From: Halothiobacillus sp.
GTDB lineage: Bacteria; Pseudomonadota; Gammaproteobacteria; Halothiobacillales; Halothiobacillaceae
Assembly: GCA_020061705.1 (NCBI GenBank)
Contig: JAGUXT010000059.1
Location: 22,987-86,986 of the forward strand
Length of the DNA: 64,000 nucleotides
Direction: 5' to 3'
Shown: piece by piece, positions 25,069-33,009 of the stretch
How the letters are laid out: each line of letters starts with the position of its first letter
Numbering within the stretch: the stretch's first letter is position 1
Notes under the pieces: generated by a model
The model's input: only the letters and a program-made list of their open reading frames with translations
The model's database searches: none
Told to the model about the DNA's origin: nothing
Program-made: the position numbers and the translations under genes

Positions 25069-26481
25069 ATGAAACTGAATACTCGTGCTATTGGCCCGCG
25101 CACCCATGAAGGTGCCGTGGCATCCCCCATCTCCCCCGCAGAAGAATTGCGCCGCTCCGTGCTGTCCTGCCTGCTGTGGGAGAACCAGTTCTATGAAAGC
25201 GGCGAGGACATTGCGGCTCGTATTGCGCGTCTGGTGCCGAAAGTGGGCTTTGATGTTCTGGCTGAGCTGGTCATCGAAGCCCGTGAGAGCATGAAGTTGC
25301 GTCATGTGCCGCTGTTGCTGGTGCGCGAAGGGCTGCGTCATTACGGCGGCCGCAAGATGGGCGACCTTATTGAGCGTGTCATCCAGCGCCCGGATGAAAT
25401 GGGCGAGCTGATGGCGTTGTATTGGCAGGAGAAGCCAGACGCGCCGCTGGCCAAGCAACTTAAAGTTGGCCTGGCGCGCGCCTTCCGCAAATTCGATGCC
25501 TACCAACTGGCGAAATACGATCGCAACGCGAGCGTGCGCCTGCGTGACGTGGTGTTTCTGACCCACGTGCGTGCTGGCGATAACCGCGTACTGGCTGAAA
25601 ACATCGCCAAGCTGGTGAACAAGGAAACCATTCCCGCACAGGTTGTAGAGCGTTACGGCTTCGAAAACATGGCGCCGGGTTTGTCCGTACCGGATACCTG
25701 GGAGGTGGCTCTGTCATCCGGCAAGGATAAGCGTGAAACCTTCGAACGCATGATTCAGGAGCGCAAGCTCGGTGCGTTGGCGATGCTGCGTAACCTGCGC
25801 GGCATGATTGCGGCGGAGGTGCCTGAAGAGATCATCCGTCAGGGGCTGGTCAGCATGAAGACCGAGCGGGTGCTGCCGTTCCGTTTTCTTGCCGCCGCAC
25901 GCTATGCACCGCAATTTGAGCCTGAACTGGAAGCTGGAATGTTTACGTCCCTCAATGGCGTGGCAAAGTTGCCGGGCATGACGGTCATTCTGGTCGATAT
26001 TTCCAGTTCGATGGGTTCGACTCTCTCAGTTCGAAGTGACATGAAGCGAGTGGATGCAGCCTATGGACTCGCCATCATGGCGCGCGAGGTTTGCGAACAG
26101 GTTCGCGTGATGACCTTCAGCGATAACATTGTCGAGGTGCCGCCGCGACGTGGGTTTGCATTGCGTGATGCCATGCACAATTCTCAAGCGCATAACGCGA
26201 CCTATCTTGGCAAGGCAGTGAAAGAAATCAATCGCAAGGGCAAGGTGTCCGACCGATTGATTGTTATCACCGATGAGCAATCGCAAGATCAGGTGGGGGC
26301 GCCGAAGGCAGCCAATGCCTACATGATTAACGTCGCCTCTTTTCAGAACGGCGTCGGTTATGAGCAAGGCTGGACGCATATCAATGGCTGGTCCGAGCAT
26401 GTTGTGCGTTATATCGCAGCGCTTGAGGGTGTCGCCGACCCAGTGGGAGGAGGGGATGTGCTTGACGAGAGCACAGAGTGA
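25069..26481 (+). CDS. rsr: Ro60 family (TROVE) RNA-binding protein Rsr
   Basis: A 470-residue orthologue of the Ro autoantigen. The N-terminal TROVE domain (about 10-300) is a ring of helical HEAT-like repeats that binds Y RNA on its outside and single-stranded ends of misfolded RNA in its cavity. The C-terminal von Willebrand A domain has the metal site DISSSMGS and later TFSD and ITDEQS. Bacterial Rsr works with exoribonucleases in RNA turnover and stress survival. Its Y RNA genes lie directly upstream. RtcB and RtcA, frequent neighbours, are absent here. The ribosome site is weak. Its stop overlaps the next gene's GTG start. Confidence 0.95.
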   Translation: MKLNTRAIGPRTHEGAVASPISPAEELRRSVLSCLLWENQFYESGEDIAARIARLVPKVGFDVLAELVIEARESMKLRHVPLLLVREGLRHYGGRKMGDLIERVIQRPDEMGELMALYWQEKPDAPLAKQLKVGLARAFRKFDAYQLAKYDRNASVRLRDVVFLTHVRAGDNRVLAENIAKLVNKETIPAQVVERYGFENMAPGLSVPDTWEVALSSGKDKRETFERMIQERKLGALAMLRNLRGMIAAEVPEEIIRQGLVSMKTERVLPFRFLAAARYAPQFEPELEAGMFTSLNGVAKLPGMTVILVDISSSMGSTLSVRSDMKRVDAAYGLAIMAREVCEQVRVMTFSDNIVEVPPRRGFALRDAMHNSQAHNATYLGKAVKEINRKGKVSDRLIVITDEQSQDQVGAPKAANAYMINVASFQNGVGYEQGWTHINGWSEHVVRYIAALEGVADPVGGGDVLDESTE

Positions 26482-26834
26482 AGTCCAACACACCGACCAA
26501 ACGCGGTGGGCGGCGTGAAAACGCCGGTCGCCCCCGCATGTCGAATGAGCTCAAGCAACCGGTCTCTGTTTCACTTACTCGATCCGAGGTTGAGCAGCTG
26601 GATGGCATGAACGAAGGCGGTCGATCTCAGGCGGTTTCATCCCTCCTGAGAATGCATAGCAAAAGCGTGCGGATCTGGCCGCGGGATGATGTTCCGGCAG
26701 CACTCGGCGACCCAGGCGAGGCATCGTTCATGGCGGAGTGTCCCAACACGCTCCTTGATCTTTTCAATGAAGTCCCACACCACAAACAGCCCCATCCCAC
26801 ACTTAGCGGATGGGCTGTTCTTTGGCTTGAGTGA
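26478..26834 (+). CDS. Ribbon-helix-helix DNA-binding protein overlapping rsr
   Basis: A 118-residue protein starting at GTG inside the rsr stop (GTGA), so almost certainly co-translated with it. The basic N-terminus TKRGGRRENAGRPR is typical of small DNA-binding proteins. It is followed by PVSVSLTRSEVEQLDGM...GRSQAVSSLLRM, a good match to the MetJ/CopG ribbon-helix-helix fold. The last 17 codons coincide with a terminator hairpin, so the C-terminus is probably not under strong selection. A regulator of rsr or the Y RNAs is the obvious suggestion; an antitoxin role is less likely as no toxin follows. Confidence 0.78.
   Translation: MKSNTPTKRGGRRENAGRPRMSNELKQPVSVSLTRSEVEQLDGMNEGGRSQAVSSLLRMHSKSVRIWPRDDVPAALGDPGEASFMAECPNTLLDLFNEVPHHKQPHPTLSGWAVLWLE
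26786..26818 (+). terminator. Terminator of the rsr operon, inside the last codons
   Basis: ACAGCCCCATCC pairs with GGATGGGCTGT (one bulged C), followed by TCTTT. It overlaps the 3' end of the ribbon-helix-helix frame. Confidence 0.65.
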
Positions 26835-26843
26835 CTGTATTTT

Positions 26844-27010
26844 AGGACTTACGCAAATCTTTAATTTAACCCCCTCGCCCCTCCGGGGAGAGGGCTGGGG
26901 TGAGGGGCGACGACCACGGCTAAAACATGGGCTGACGCTAAGGCCATCCCCTCACCCCGACGGCTGCGCCCCCCTCGCTACGCTCTCCCCGCTTGCGGGA
27001 GAGGGAGAAA
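26844..27010. repeat. GC-rich REP-like repeat cluster with a half MITE end
   Basis: AGGACTTACGCAAA (26844-26857) is the same terminal sequence as the element at 43532-43634. It is followed by CCCTCGCCCC...GGGGAGAGGG and a second hairpin CTCTCCCC-GCTTGC-GGGAGAG. The 11-base GGGGTGAGGGG (26897-26907) is repeated inverted as CCCCTCACCCC at 26948-26958. This is a common type of intergenic repeat in Proteobacteria. No coding content is seen. Confidence 0.65.
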
Positions 27011-27043
27011 ATCCGGCCTCTGCCAATCTATCCAAAACCTGAA

Positions 27044-29602
27044 TTACATCATCGCTTTGAGTCGATACAGCACATCCAAAGCCTCGCGCGGGCTGAGTTC
27101 GTCCGGCTTGATCTCGCGCAGGGCTTCCAGCGCAGGCTCGGGTTCTGCGATTTCCACATGCGGGGCGTAAAACAGGTCGAGTTGCGGTACGGGCGCGGCG
27201 GCGGATTCGTTTTCCAGTTGGCGCAGATGCTTGCGCGCGTTCTGGATCACTTTTTTCGGCACACCGGCCAGTTGGGCGACTTGCAGGCCGTAGCTCTGGC
27301 TGGCTGGGCCGTCTTGCACCGCGTGCAAAAACACGATGCGCTCGCCATGTTCCACGGCGGCCAGGTGGGCGTTGCGTGCGTTGGCAAGGGTTTCGGGCAG
27401 GCGGGTCAACTCAAAGTAATGGGTTGCAAACAACGTGTAAGAATTTATTTCTGCGAGCTTTTCAGCTACAGACCATGCGAGTGCAAGACCGTCGAAGGTG
27501 CTGGTGCCGCGTCCGATTTCGTCCATCAGGATCAGGCTCTGCGCCGTGGCGTGATGCAGGATATTGGCGGTTTCAGTCATCTCGACCATGAAGGTGGAGC
27601 GCCCGGTGGCCAGATCATCCGAGGCTCCGATGCGGGTAAAGATGCGGTCGATCGGGCCGATACGCGCCGCGCTTGCCGGAACATGGCTGCCGATATGTGC
27701 CAGCAGCACGATCAATGCCGTTTGGCGCATGTAGGTCGATTTACCGCCCATGTTCGGCCCGGTAATCAACAACAGGCTTTGTTCGGGCGAGAGCTGGGCG
27801 TCATTGGCGATAAAAGGGCTGTCCAGCATGGCTTCGACCACGGGGTGCCGTCCGCCCTGGATGTCAATGCCGGGTTCATCGCCAAGCACGGGACGGCACC
27901 AGTCCAGTGTCAGGGCGCGTTCGGCCAGGGTGCAGAGTACATCCAGCGAGGCGAGACCTTGCGCGATACGGGCGAGTGCACCGTGATGTTCGATCAGCGT
28001 ATCGAGCAGGTTTTCAAACAGCCATTTCTCACGCGCCAGGGAGCGTTCGCGCGCGGAAAGCACTTTGTCTTCGTAGCTTTTCAGCTCCGGGGTGATGTAA
28101 CGCTCTGCGCCCTTGAGCGTCTGGCGGCGGATATAGTCGGCAGGGGCTTTTTCGGCCTGCGTGCGCGTGAGTTCGATAAAAAAACCATGCACGCGGTTGT
28201 AGGCGACTTTGAGCGTGGCAATGCCGGTGCGCTCGCGTTCGCGCTGCTCCAAAGCCAGCAGAAAACCATCGGCATTGGCCGAAAGGCTGCGCAATTCATC
28301 CAGTTCGGCATCAAAACCGGCGGCAATCACGCCCCCCTCGCGCAACAGGGCGGCGGGCGGTTCAGCAATCGCGCTGACCAACAGATGGTGCAGCTCAGGT
28401 TGCGCTTCAAGCTGGCTTTGCAGGTCGAGCAGGGCATCACGTTGCAGCGCGGCAAGACTGGCGTGCAAGCCGGGGAGTTGCCCCAGCGTTTGACGCAAGG
28501 CGGAGAGGTCACGCGGGCGCGCGCTGCGCAGGGCAATGCGCGCGAGGATGCGTTCGACATCGGCGGTTTCGCGCAAAAGATCGTGCAGCGGCTGCATGGC
28601 GCGGGTGTCGATCAGCGCGTTGATGGCCTCCTGGCGGGCGAATAACACGCTGCGATCACGCAACGGGCGATGCAGCCAGCGGCGCAGTTCACGTGCCCCC
28701 AGGGCAGTCACCGTGCGGTCAAGCACTCCGAGCAGGCTATGACGACGCTCGCCGGAGGTGGAACTGTCCAGTTCCAGATTGCGCCGCGCCACGGCATCCA
28801 ACAGCAGGCCGTCTTCGCGCCGCTCCAGCCCGATACCGCTCAGATGCGGCAGGGCGGCGCGCTGGGTGTCGTTCAGATAGGCCAGCAAGGCGCCCGCTGC
28901 GCCAGTGGCTCGCGTATGCCCGACCAGGCCAAAGCCGCTCAGGTCGTGTACACCGAATTGGGCGCACAGGGCGCGCTCGCCGCTATCGACGCCAAAATGC
29001 CAGACAGGACGCGGGCGGCTACCACTGATTTCGCCCATCCCCGCAGGCAGGGCGGCATTCTCGGGATAGAGCAGTTCGGCGGGCGCAAGCCGCGCCAGTT
29101 CGGCGCTCAGGCTTTCGTCATCGTCCAGCTCCATGGCGCGAAAGCGTCCGCTGGCCAGCTCGACCCAAGCCAAACCCCAACCTTGTTTGGTGGTTAGCAC
29201 AGCTGCCAGCAGGTTATCGCGCTTGTCTTCCAACAGAGCTTCGTCGGTCAGCGTGCCGGGCGTGATAATGCGCAACACCTGCCGCTCGACCGGCCCCTTG
29301 CTGGTGGCTGGGTCGCCGATCTGTTCGCAAATCGCCACTGACTCGCCCATTTTCACCAGCCGCGCCAGATAGCCCTCGGCGGCATGGTAGGGCACGCCCG
29401 CCATTGGAATCGGCTCGCCCGCCGACTGACCACGATGGGTCAGGGTCAGATCCAGCATGGTGGCCACGCGCCGCGCATCCTCGAAAAACATCTCGTAAAA
29501 ATCGCCCATGCGATAGAACAGCACGCTGCCGGGAAACTCGGACTTGATGCGAAGAAATTGTTGCATCATGGGGGTGTGGTGGCTTAGGTCGGGTAGATTC
29601 AT
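27044..29602 (-). CDS. mutS: DNA mismatch repair protein MutS
   Basis: An 852-residue protein of normal length that recognises mismatches. The N-terminal mismatch-binding domain has the Phe-x-Glu wedge in [11 protein letters not shown]. The C-terminal ABC-type ATPase has Walker [15 protein letters not shown], and Walker B/signature [16 protein letters not shown]. The C-terminal tetramerisation tail ([14 protein letters not shown]) is present. It is flanked by a toxin-antitoxin pair (upstream, same strand) and by a repeat cluster downstream; recA and cinA, common neighbours, are absent. Confidence 0.97.
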   Translation of the reverse strand: MNLPDLSHHTPMMQQFLRIKSEFPGSVLFYRMGDFYEMFFEDARRVATMLDLTLTHRGQSAGEPIPMAGVPYHAAEGYLARLVKMGESVAICEQIGDPATSKGPVERQVLRIITPGTLTDEALLEDKRDNLLAAVLTTKQGWGLAWVELASGRFRAMELDDDESLSAELARLAPAELLYPENAALPAGMGEISGSRPRPVWHFGVDSGERALCAQFGVHDLSGFGLVGHTRATGAAGALLAYLNDTQRAALPHLSGIGLERREDGLLLDAVARRNLELDSSTSGERRHSLLGVLDRTVTALGARELRRWLHRPLRDRSVLFARQEAINALIDTRAMQPLHDLLRETADVERILARIALRSARPRDLSALRQTLGQLPGLHASLAALQRDALLDLQSQLEAQPELHHLLVSAIAEPPAALLREGGVIAAGFDAELDELRSLSANADGFLLALEQRERERTGIATLKVAYNRVHGFFIELTRTQAEKAPADYIRRQTLKGAERYITPELKSYEDKVLSARERSLAREKWLFENLLDTLIEHHGALARIAQGLASLDVLCTLAERALTLDWCRPVLGDEPGIDIQGGRHPVVEAMLDSPFIANDAQLSPEQSLLLITGPNMGGKSTYMRQTALIVLLAHIGSHVPASAARIGPIDRIFTRIGASDDLATGRSTFMVEMTETANILHHATAQSLILMDEIGRGTSTFDGLALAWSVAEKLAEINSYTLFATHYFELTRLPETLANARNAHLAAVEHGERIVFLHAVQDGPASQSYGLQVAQLAGVPKKVIQNARKHLRQLENESAAAPVPQLDLFYAPHVEIAEPEPALEALREIKPDELSPREALDVLYRLKAMM

Positions 29603-29610
29603 GTGAGTGC

Positions 29611-29910
29611 TTAGTGGTAATCGTCTTCGCGTTGATGGCGTACGGCCAGAATGGTTACGATTTTATCCGCTTCGATTTCGTAGAGCGCAACATAACCCGC
29701 GTGACCAAACTCGATCAGCATTTCGCGCAGAAAAACGTGCTCGGATGATGCCTTCCGACAGGCAAAGGGAAAGCTATGCAAAAATTCAAACGCTTTGGCA
29801 ATGGCATCACGTGCCTGCTCGGCGCTTGGCAATTCGCGCTCGGCCAAATAAGTAAACAGGCGCTCCAAATCTTCGGCAGCATCGGGGGCGAGACGAACGG
29901 TGTAGCTCAC
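29611..29910 (-). CDS. RelE/ParE family toxin
   Basis: A 99-residue protein with the ParE/RelE fold pattern: [22 protein letters not shown] at the N-terminus, the [13 protein letters not shown] segment, and the C-terminal [23 protein letters not shown] with the conserved IL-VRHQRED strand. ParE-like toxins inhibit gyrase and RelE-like ones cut mRNA on the ribosome; motif alone does not separate them. The gene start overlaps the antitoxin stop (ATGA), the usual antitoxin-first arrangement. mutS follows 8 bases downstream, so the operon may read into mutS. Confidence 0.87.
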   Translation of the reverse strand: MSYTVRLAPDAAEDLERLFTYLAERELPSAEQARDAIAKAFEFLHSFPFACRKASSEHVFLREMLIEFGHAGYVALYEIEADKIVTILAVRHQREDDYH

Positions 29911-30188
29911 TTCGCCGCGCTTTTTGAGTCATGACGAGCATGAGCCAGGACATTATCCAAGCGCTCTAACATCACGTTTGCAGAGACGAACTCGCCGCAA
30001 GTATGCGCAGATTCACGCGCACGCAACCCCTTGGCGATAAAAGCATGTTGTGCTTCGCGGCGCTCAATGTGCAACTTGACGGCCTCAAGCATGAAGCCCG
30101 AAAGCGTTTCGCCGTCGCGCAACAGTGATTGGGCAGCGGCACGAAGATCATCATTAACGCGCAGCGAGGGCAGGGTAGCCGTTTTCAT
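29907..30188 (-). CDS. ParD-like antitoxin (ribbon-helix-helix)
   Basis: A 93-residue protein. The N-terminal half LPSLRVNDDLRAAAQSLLRDGETLSGFMLEAVKLHI is a ribbon-helix-helix DNA-binding module. The C-terminal part, rich in charged residues, should bind the toxin. The start at 30188 has an AAGGA ribosome site; the frame extends to 30215 through the operator region and is not used. A palindrome TGCAATTGCA at 30205-30214, surrounded by TTGCAATGCA repeats, is a likely operator for autorepression. Confidence 0.82.
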   Translation of the reverse strand: MKTATLPSLRVNDDLRAAAQSLLRDGETLSGFMLEAVKLHIERREAQHAFIAKGLRARESAHTCGEFVSANVMLERLDNVLAHARHDSKSAAK

Positions 30189-30198
30189 GGTTGATTCC

Positions 30199-30219
30199 TT
30201 GCAATGCAATTGCAATGCA
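30199..30219 (-). promoter_or_regulatory. Operator-like repeats upstream of the antitoxin gene
   Basis: TGCAATTGCA (30205-30214) is a perfect palindrome, embedded in repeated GCAAT units that extend on both sides. It lies just upstream of the ribosome site, where an antitoxin operator is expected. Confidence 0.55.
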
Positions 30220-30267
30220 GTCTAGTTCGGCTAGCAAAGTACAACAAGTGTAAAAAATTTTTCAAAC

Positions 30268-30585
30268 CTAACCTTGCGCAAGGGCATCACGCATCTGGAA
30301 ATAGGCAAGCATAAACTCGAACATCATGCGCCAGCCGATTTCCATGCAGATAAACATGCCAATGAACATGACTAACACGATGAGTTGGTTTCGGTGCGTG
30401 GCCCAGCGTTGCCACAGGCTGTAATTTTCGCGCGCGTAGCCCAGTTTTCCCGCTTCGCGCCGCGCCCAGATGAACATGCCGATCATGAATAGCGGTACGC
30501 CGAGCGCGCCGAGGTAATAGCACACGATCAGGATGCTGGGGGTGATAAAGGTTTTAAAGCTGAGGACGTCGAGCAGGGTTTGCAT
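30268..30585 (-). CDS. Small membrane protein (DUF4282-like)
   Basis: A 105-residue protein with two predicted membrane helices (about 14-40 and 66-88). It begins LSFKTFITPSILIVCYYLGALG and ends with an amphipathic WRMMFEFMLAYFQMRDAL, which together resemble the DUF4282 family. Function unknown. It starts 3 bases after the moeB stop, in the same direction, so the two are probably co-transcribed. Confidence 0.7.
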   Translation of the reverse strand: MQTLLDVLSFKTFITPSILIVCYYLGALGVPLFMIGMFIWARREAGKLGYARENYSLWQRWATHRNQLIVLVMFIGMFICMEIGWRMMFEFMLAYFQMRDALAQG

Positions 30586-30588
30586 GGG

Positions 30589-31341
30589 TTAGTGGCGCGC
30601 TCCACACACGGCGCAATGCGGGTCACGTTTGAGCTTGAGAATACGGATATCGAAGCTCAAGGCATCGAAAAGCATGAGACGCCCGCGTAAAGGTTCGCCC
30701 AGATTTAGCAGTACCTTGATGGCTTCAAGCGCTTGCAATGTACCCATGCTGCCGACTACGGGAGATAGGATGCCGTTTTGGGTGCAGGTCTCCTGCTCGG
30801 TTTCTGCTGTTTCGGGGTAGAGGCAGTGGTAGCAAGGGCTGCTTGCGTCACGCGGGTCGAATACAGCGAGCTGGCCTTCAAAGCGGATGGCGGCGGCGGA
30901 GACGAGCGGTTTGAGGGCGGCGATGCAGGCGCGGTTGATGGCGTGGCGGGCAGCGAAGTTGTCGGTGCAGTCGAGAATGATGTCGGCGCGCTGTACGGCG
31001 GCAAGCAAAGTGTCATCCTCAAGCGGGCCGGGCAGGGTGTCGATGCGAGTGTCCGGATTGATGGCGTGCAGATTGTCGCGGGCGGACTCAATCTTGGGGC
31101 GGCCAAGATCTGCTGTGCGGTGGATAATTTGGCGTTGGAGATTGGAGAGCTCAACCGTGTCGAAGTCCACGAGAGTCAGATGCCCTACGCCGGCAGAGGC
31201 AAGGTAGAGGCTCGCGGGTGAGCCAAGGCCGCCAAGGCCAATAATGAGGGCGTGGCTTTGCAGCAGTTTTTGTTGGCCGTCAAAGTCGATTTGCGGCATG
31301 AGGATTTGACGGCTGTAGCGCTGGAGTTGTTGGTCGTTCAT
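30589..31341 (-). CDS. moeB: Molybdopterin-synthase adenylyltransferase (MoeB/ThiF/HesA family)
   Basis: A 250-residue E1-like enzyme. The nucleotide-binding motif GLGGLGSPA, the following LVDFDTVELSNLQRQ with its catalytic Arg, DCTDNFAAR, and the two zinc-binding pairs CYHC and CAVC are all present. It follows E. coli MoeB closely, so adenylation of MoaD for molybdopterin synthesis is expected, but ThiF-like activity on a ThiS protein is a real alternative because this family often serves both. The start at 31341 matches MoeB; a GTG at 31362 is in frame. A molybdoenzyme is encoded about 4 kb away. Confidence 0.88.
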   Translation of the reverse strand: MNDQQLQRYSRQILMPQIDFDGQQKLLQSHALIIGLGGLGSPASLYLASAGVGHLTLVDFDTVELSNLQRQIIHRTADLGRPKIESARDNLHAINPDTRIDTLPGPLEDDTLLAAVQRADIILDCTDNFAARHAINRACIAALKPLVSAAAIRFEGQLAVFDPRDASSPCYHCLYPETAETEQETCTQNGILSPVVGSMGTLQALEAIKVLLNLGEPLRGRLMLFDALSFDIRILKLKRDPHCAVCGARH

Positions 31342-31395
31342 GTTGTTTGCCACAGAGGACACCGAGCTTACGGAGTAGGTCGCCAGGTTTGGATG

Positions 31396-31490
31396 CTGGC
31401 AGCCTGTCGGATTTTAGGGGAATCGGCTGCAAATCCGTCTGGATGAGTGCAGATTTTCGCTTCGATTCCTAAAGTCCAACAGACTGCTGG
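31396..31490. repeat. MITE-like inverted-repeat element
   Basis: The ends CTGGCAGCCTGTCGGATTTT and, inverted, CCAGCAGTCTGTTGGACTTT match over about 22 of 28 positions with a two-base gap. The inner parts also pair, so the whole 95 bases can fold into one long imperfect hairpin. It fills the gap between two minus-strand genes and starts 4 bases from the stop of the upstream one. No coding capacity. Confidence 0.6.
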
Positions 31491-31493
31491 GTT

Positions 31494-31910
31494 TCAAAGA
31501 TAACGATTCCACGCATTATTGGGGGTGGTGTGCTTGGGATCGTCCGGGAGGGTGGTGCTGTGCTTGGATTGATCGCGCAGATTGGCGAGTGTGCGTAGCG
31601 CTTCGTGGGTACCGATGGGGATGTGCAAGTCTTCACGCTGCGCATTTTCGCTATATTCGATCAGGGCGTAGCTGAGTTTGCTCCATAAACTGGCATCGAG
31701 ATGCAGTCCGCGCCAAGCCAGGAGTTGCAAAATGCCGCGCAGGCAGATGCGCTGTAGGTCGTAGCTGATCGTTATGCGCGTGGGGCTTGGTGTTTGTATA
31801 TCGAGGACTCCTGACAAACTTGCTAGCCAGGCACGATCATCTTCGCCCAAGCCAGGGTGTGGCCCGCGCAAGCGAATGTCATGGGTTTTGATCGTGCTGT
31901 GGCTGTCCAT
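31494..31910 (-). CDS. Hypothetical protein
   Basis: A 138-residue protein of no recognised family. It is probably cytosolic, with no signal or membrane segment. A central region (RITISYDLQRICLRGILQLLAWRGLHLD) alternates a strand with an amphipathic helix, as in a small ferredoxin-like fold, and the C-terminus is a polar, probably disordered tail. The stop lies against a MITE-like hairpin. Coding is supported by its coherent, non-repetitive composition, but no homologue could be named. Confidence 0.6.
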   Translation of the reverse strand: MDSHSTIKTHDIRLRGPHPGLGEDDRAWLASLSGVLDIQTPSPTRITISYDLQRICLRGILQLLAWRGLHLDASLWSKLSYALIEYSENAQREDLHIPIGTHEALRTLANLRDQSKHSTTLPDDPKHTTPNNAWNRYL

Positions 31911-32186
31911 GTGTCTAGGTTAGCCTTGCTTGGGGGTTGTGCAAACTAGGAATCATGCAAAACCGCCCCAGCGACGTTCAAGCGCCTCGCAGCACTGAGT
32001 GGTACTGGCATCAAAGCTTTGCCTGACTGGAGTACTTTTGCGTAATTCCCTTCTTCTTTGAATCATCACAAAAAATTCATCAAACCGTTCATTTAATTAT
32101 TAAATAGATTCCTATCATTCATGAATGATCCAGAGCAGTGCTCGGATTATTTTCTGCGTTTTTTCAAACAATCAGGCAGGTGGATG
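31911..32186. other. Intergenic region upstream of the ArsC-like gene
   Basis: This 276-base stretch turns very AT-rich from about 32060. It contains TTTAATTATTAAA and the perfect palindrome at 32114-32129. No gene is seen. Confidence 0.4.
32114..32129 (+). promoter_or_regulatory. 16-base perfect palindrome before the ArsC-like gene
   Basis: ATCATTCATGAATGAT is identical on both strands. It lies 58 bases upstream of the chosen start codon, where a repressor operator would be expected; ArsR-type sites are often of this AT-rich inverted kind. No arsR gene is in the window. Confidence 0.5.
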
Positions 32187-32705
32187 ATGAGCGAAGTTTA
32201 TAACGTATTGTTTTCATGTACCGGGAATTCGGCGCGCAGCATTATGGCTGAAGCATTGATGAACCACTGGAGCAAGGGACGTTTCAAGGCCTACAGCGCC
32301 GGATTCAATCCGCGTGGCGAGATTCATCCCATGACGTTGGAGCAGTTGCGTCGTGCCAGTCTTTCAACTGAAGGTTTGCGCAGCAAGTCATGGGAAGAGT
32401 TTCAAACCCCGGATGCACCGCGTATGGATTTTGTAATTACGGTATGTGACGACGCGCGCGATCAGGGGTGCCCCTTGTGGCCGGGCCAACCGATGACTGC
32501 GCATTGGGGCATGACCGACCCAGCCAAGGTAGAAGGCGATGAAACCAAGCAAATGGCAGCTTTCCGTGAAGCGTTTCGCGTGCTGGATACACGTATCAAG
32601 TTGTTCCTGAGCTTGCCGATTGCCACGCTAGACCATATGCGCTTGCAGCATGATGTGGATGAAATTGCGGAGAAGGTGCCGGAGCAGATTTCAGCGCAGG
32701 TATAA
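32187..32705 (+). CDS. Arsenate reductase, low-molecular-weight phosphatase type
   Basis: A 172-residue protein with the phosphatase loop CTGNSARS (Cys11 to Arg17) at its N-terminus. The redox pair in VCDDARDQGCPLWPG corresponds to the second and third cysteines of thioredoxin-coupled ArsC, so arsenate reduction is more likely than tyrosine phosphatase activity. The start at 32187 is placed 6 bases after AGG of AGGCAGG; ATG 32184 and 32121 are alternatives. It extends about 30 residues beyond the core family at its C-terminus (HMRLQHDVDEIAEKVPEQ). No other ars gene lies nearby. Confidence 0.86.
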   Translation: MSEVYNVLFSCTGNSARSIMAEALMNHWSKGRFKAYSAGFNPRGEIHPMTLEQLRRASLSTEGLRSKSWEEFQTPDAPRMDFVITVCDDARDQGCPLWPGQPMTAHWGMTDPAKVEGDETKQMAAFREAFRVLDTRIKLFLSLPIATLDHMRLQHDVDEIAEKVPEQISAQV

Positions 32706-32739
32706 CAGCCTGCTGAAATGCTGTGTCAGCAGCTTGTTA
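32703..32739 (+). terminator. Hairpin after the ArsC-like gene (CAGCCTGCTGA repeat)
   Basis: TAACAGCCTGCTGA and TCAGCAGCTTGTTA pair at 12 of 14 positions. The first three bases are the stop codon. The motif is shared with the repeat at 8547-8588. No T run follows, so it may stabilise or end the transcript. Confidence 0.5.
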
Positions 32740-33009
32740 CAGCGGGACTTGCATGTCCCGCACGCAAATCGATCACATAAGTGATTGAATTATCGCTATC
32801 GAGTCTTGGGATGTATCGGACCCGATAGGGCTTAAAAACCCATTCATGAGTTTTTAAGCCACCAAGTAAGCGATTGCTCCGAAACTCACTGGAAGTCGCA
32901 TTTCGGCATTAAAAGCCACCTCACAGGTCACTCATGGCTCGACCATGACGTACCTTTGCGGTGGTTTTTTTATGCGGAATGAAATTTCAAACCGGCTTGA
33001 AGCAGCGCT
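32740..33009. other. Intergenic region with a series of hairpins
   Basis: Between the convergent ArsC-like and NrsF genes are GCGGGAC-TTGCAT-GTCCCGC (32742-32761) and a perfect 11-base stem GGCTTAAAAAC/GTTTTTAAGCC (32829-32860). CCACC (32916-32920) and GGTGG followed by seven T (32960-32971) lie further on. The last two could close a large structured RNA ending in a plus-strand terminator. A small RNA is possible; no protein is seen. Confidence 0.4.

Noticed and set aside
26993..28645. 550-codon open frame on the plus strand
   Set aside because: It lies antisense to mutS, whose protein is fully conserved; the plus frame has no recognisable domain and is a shadow.
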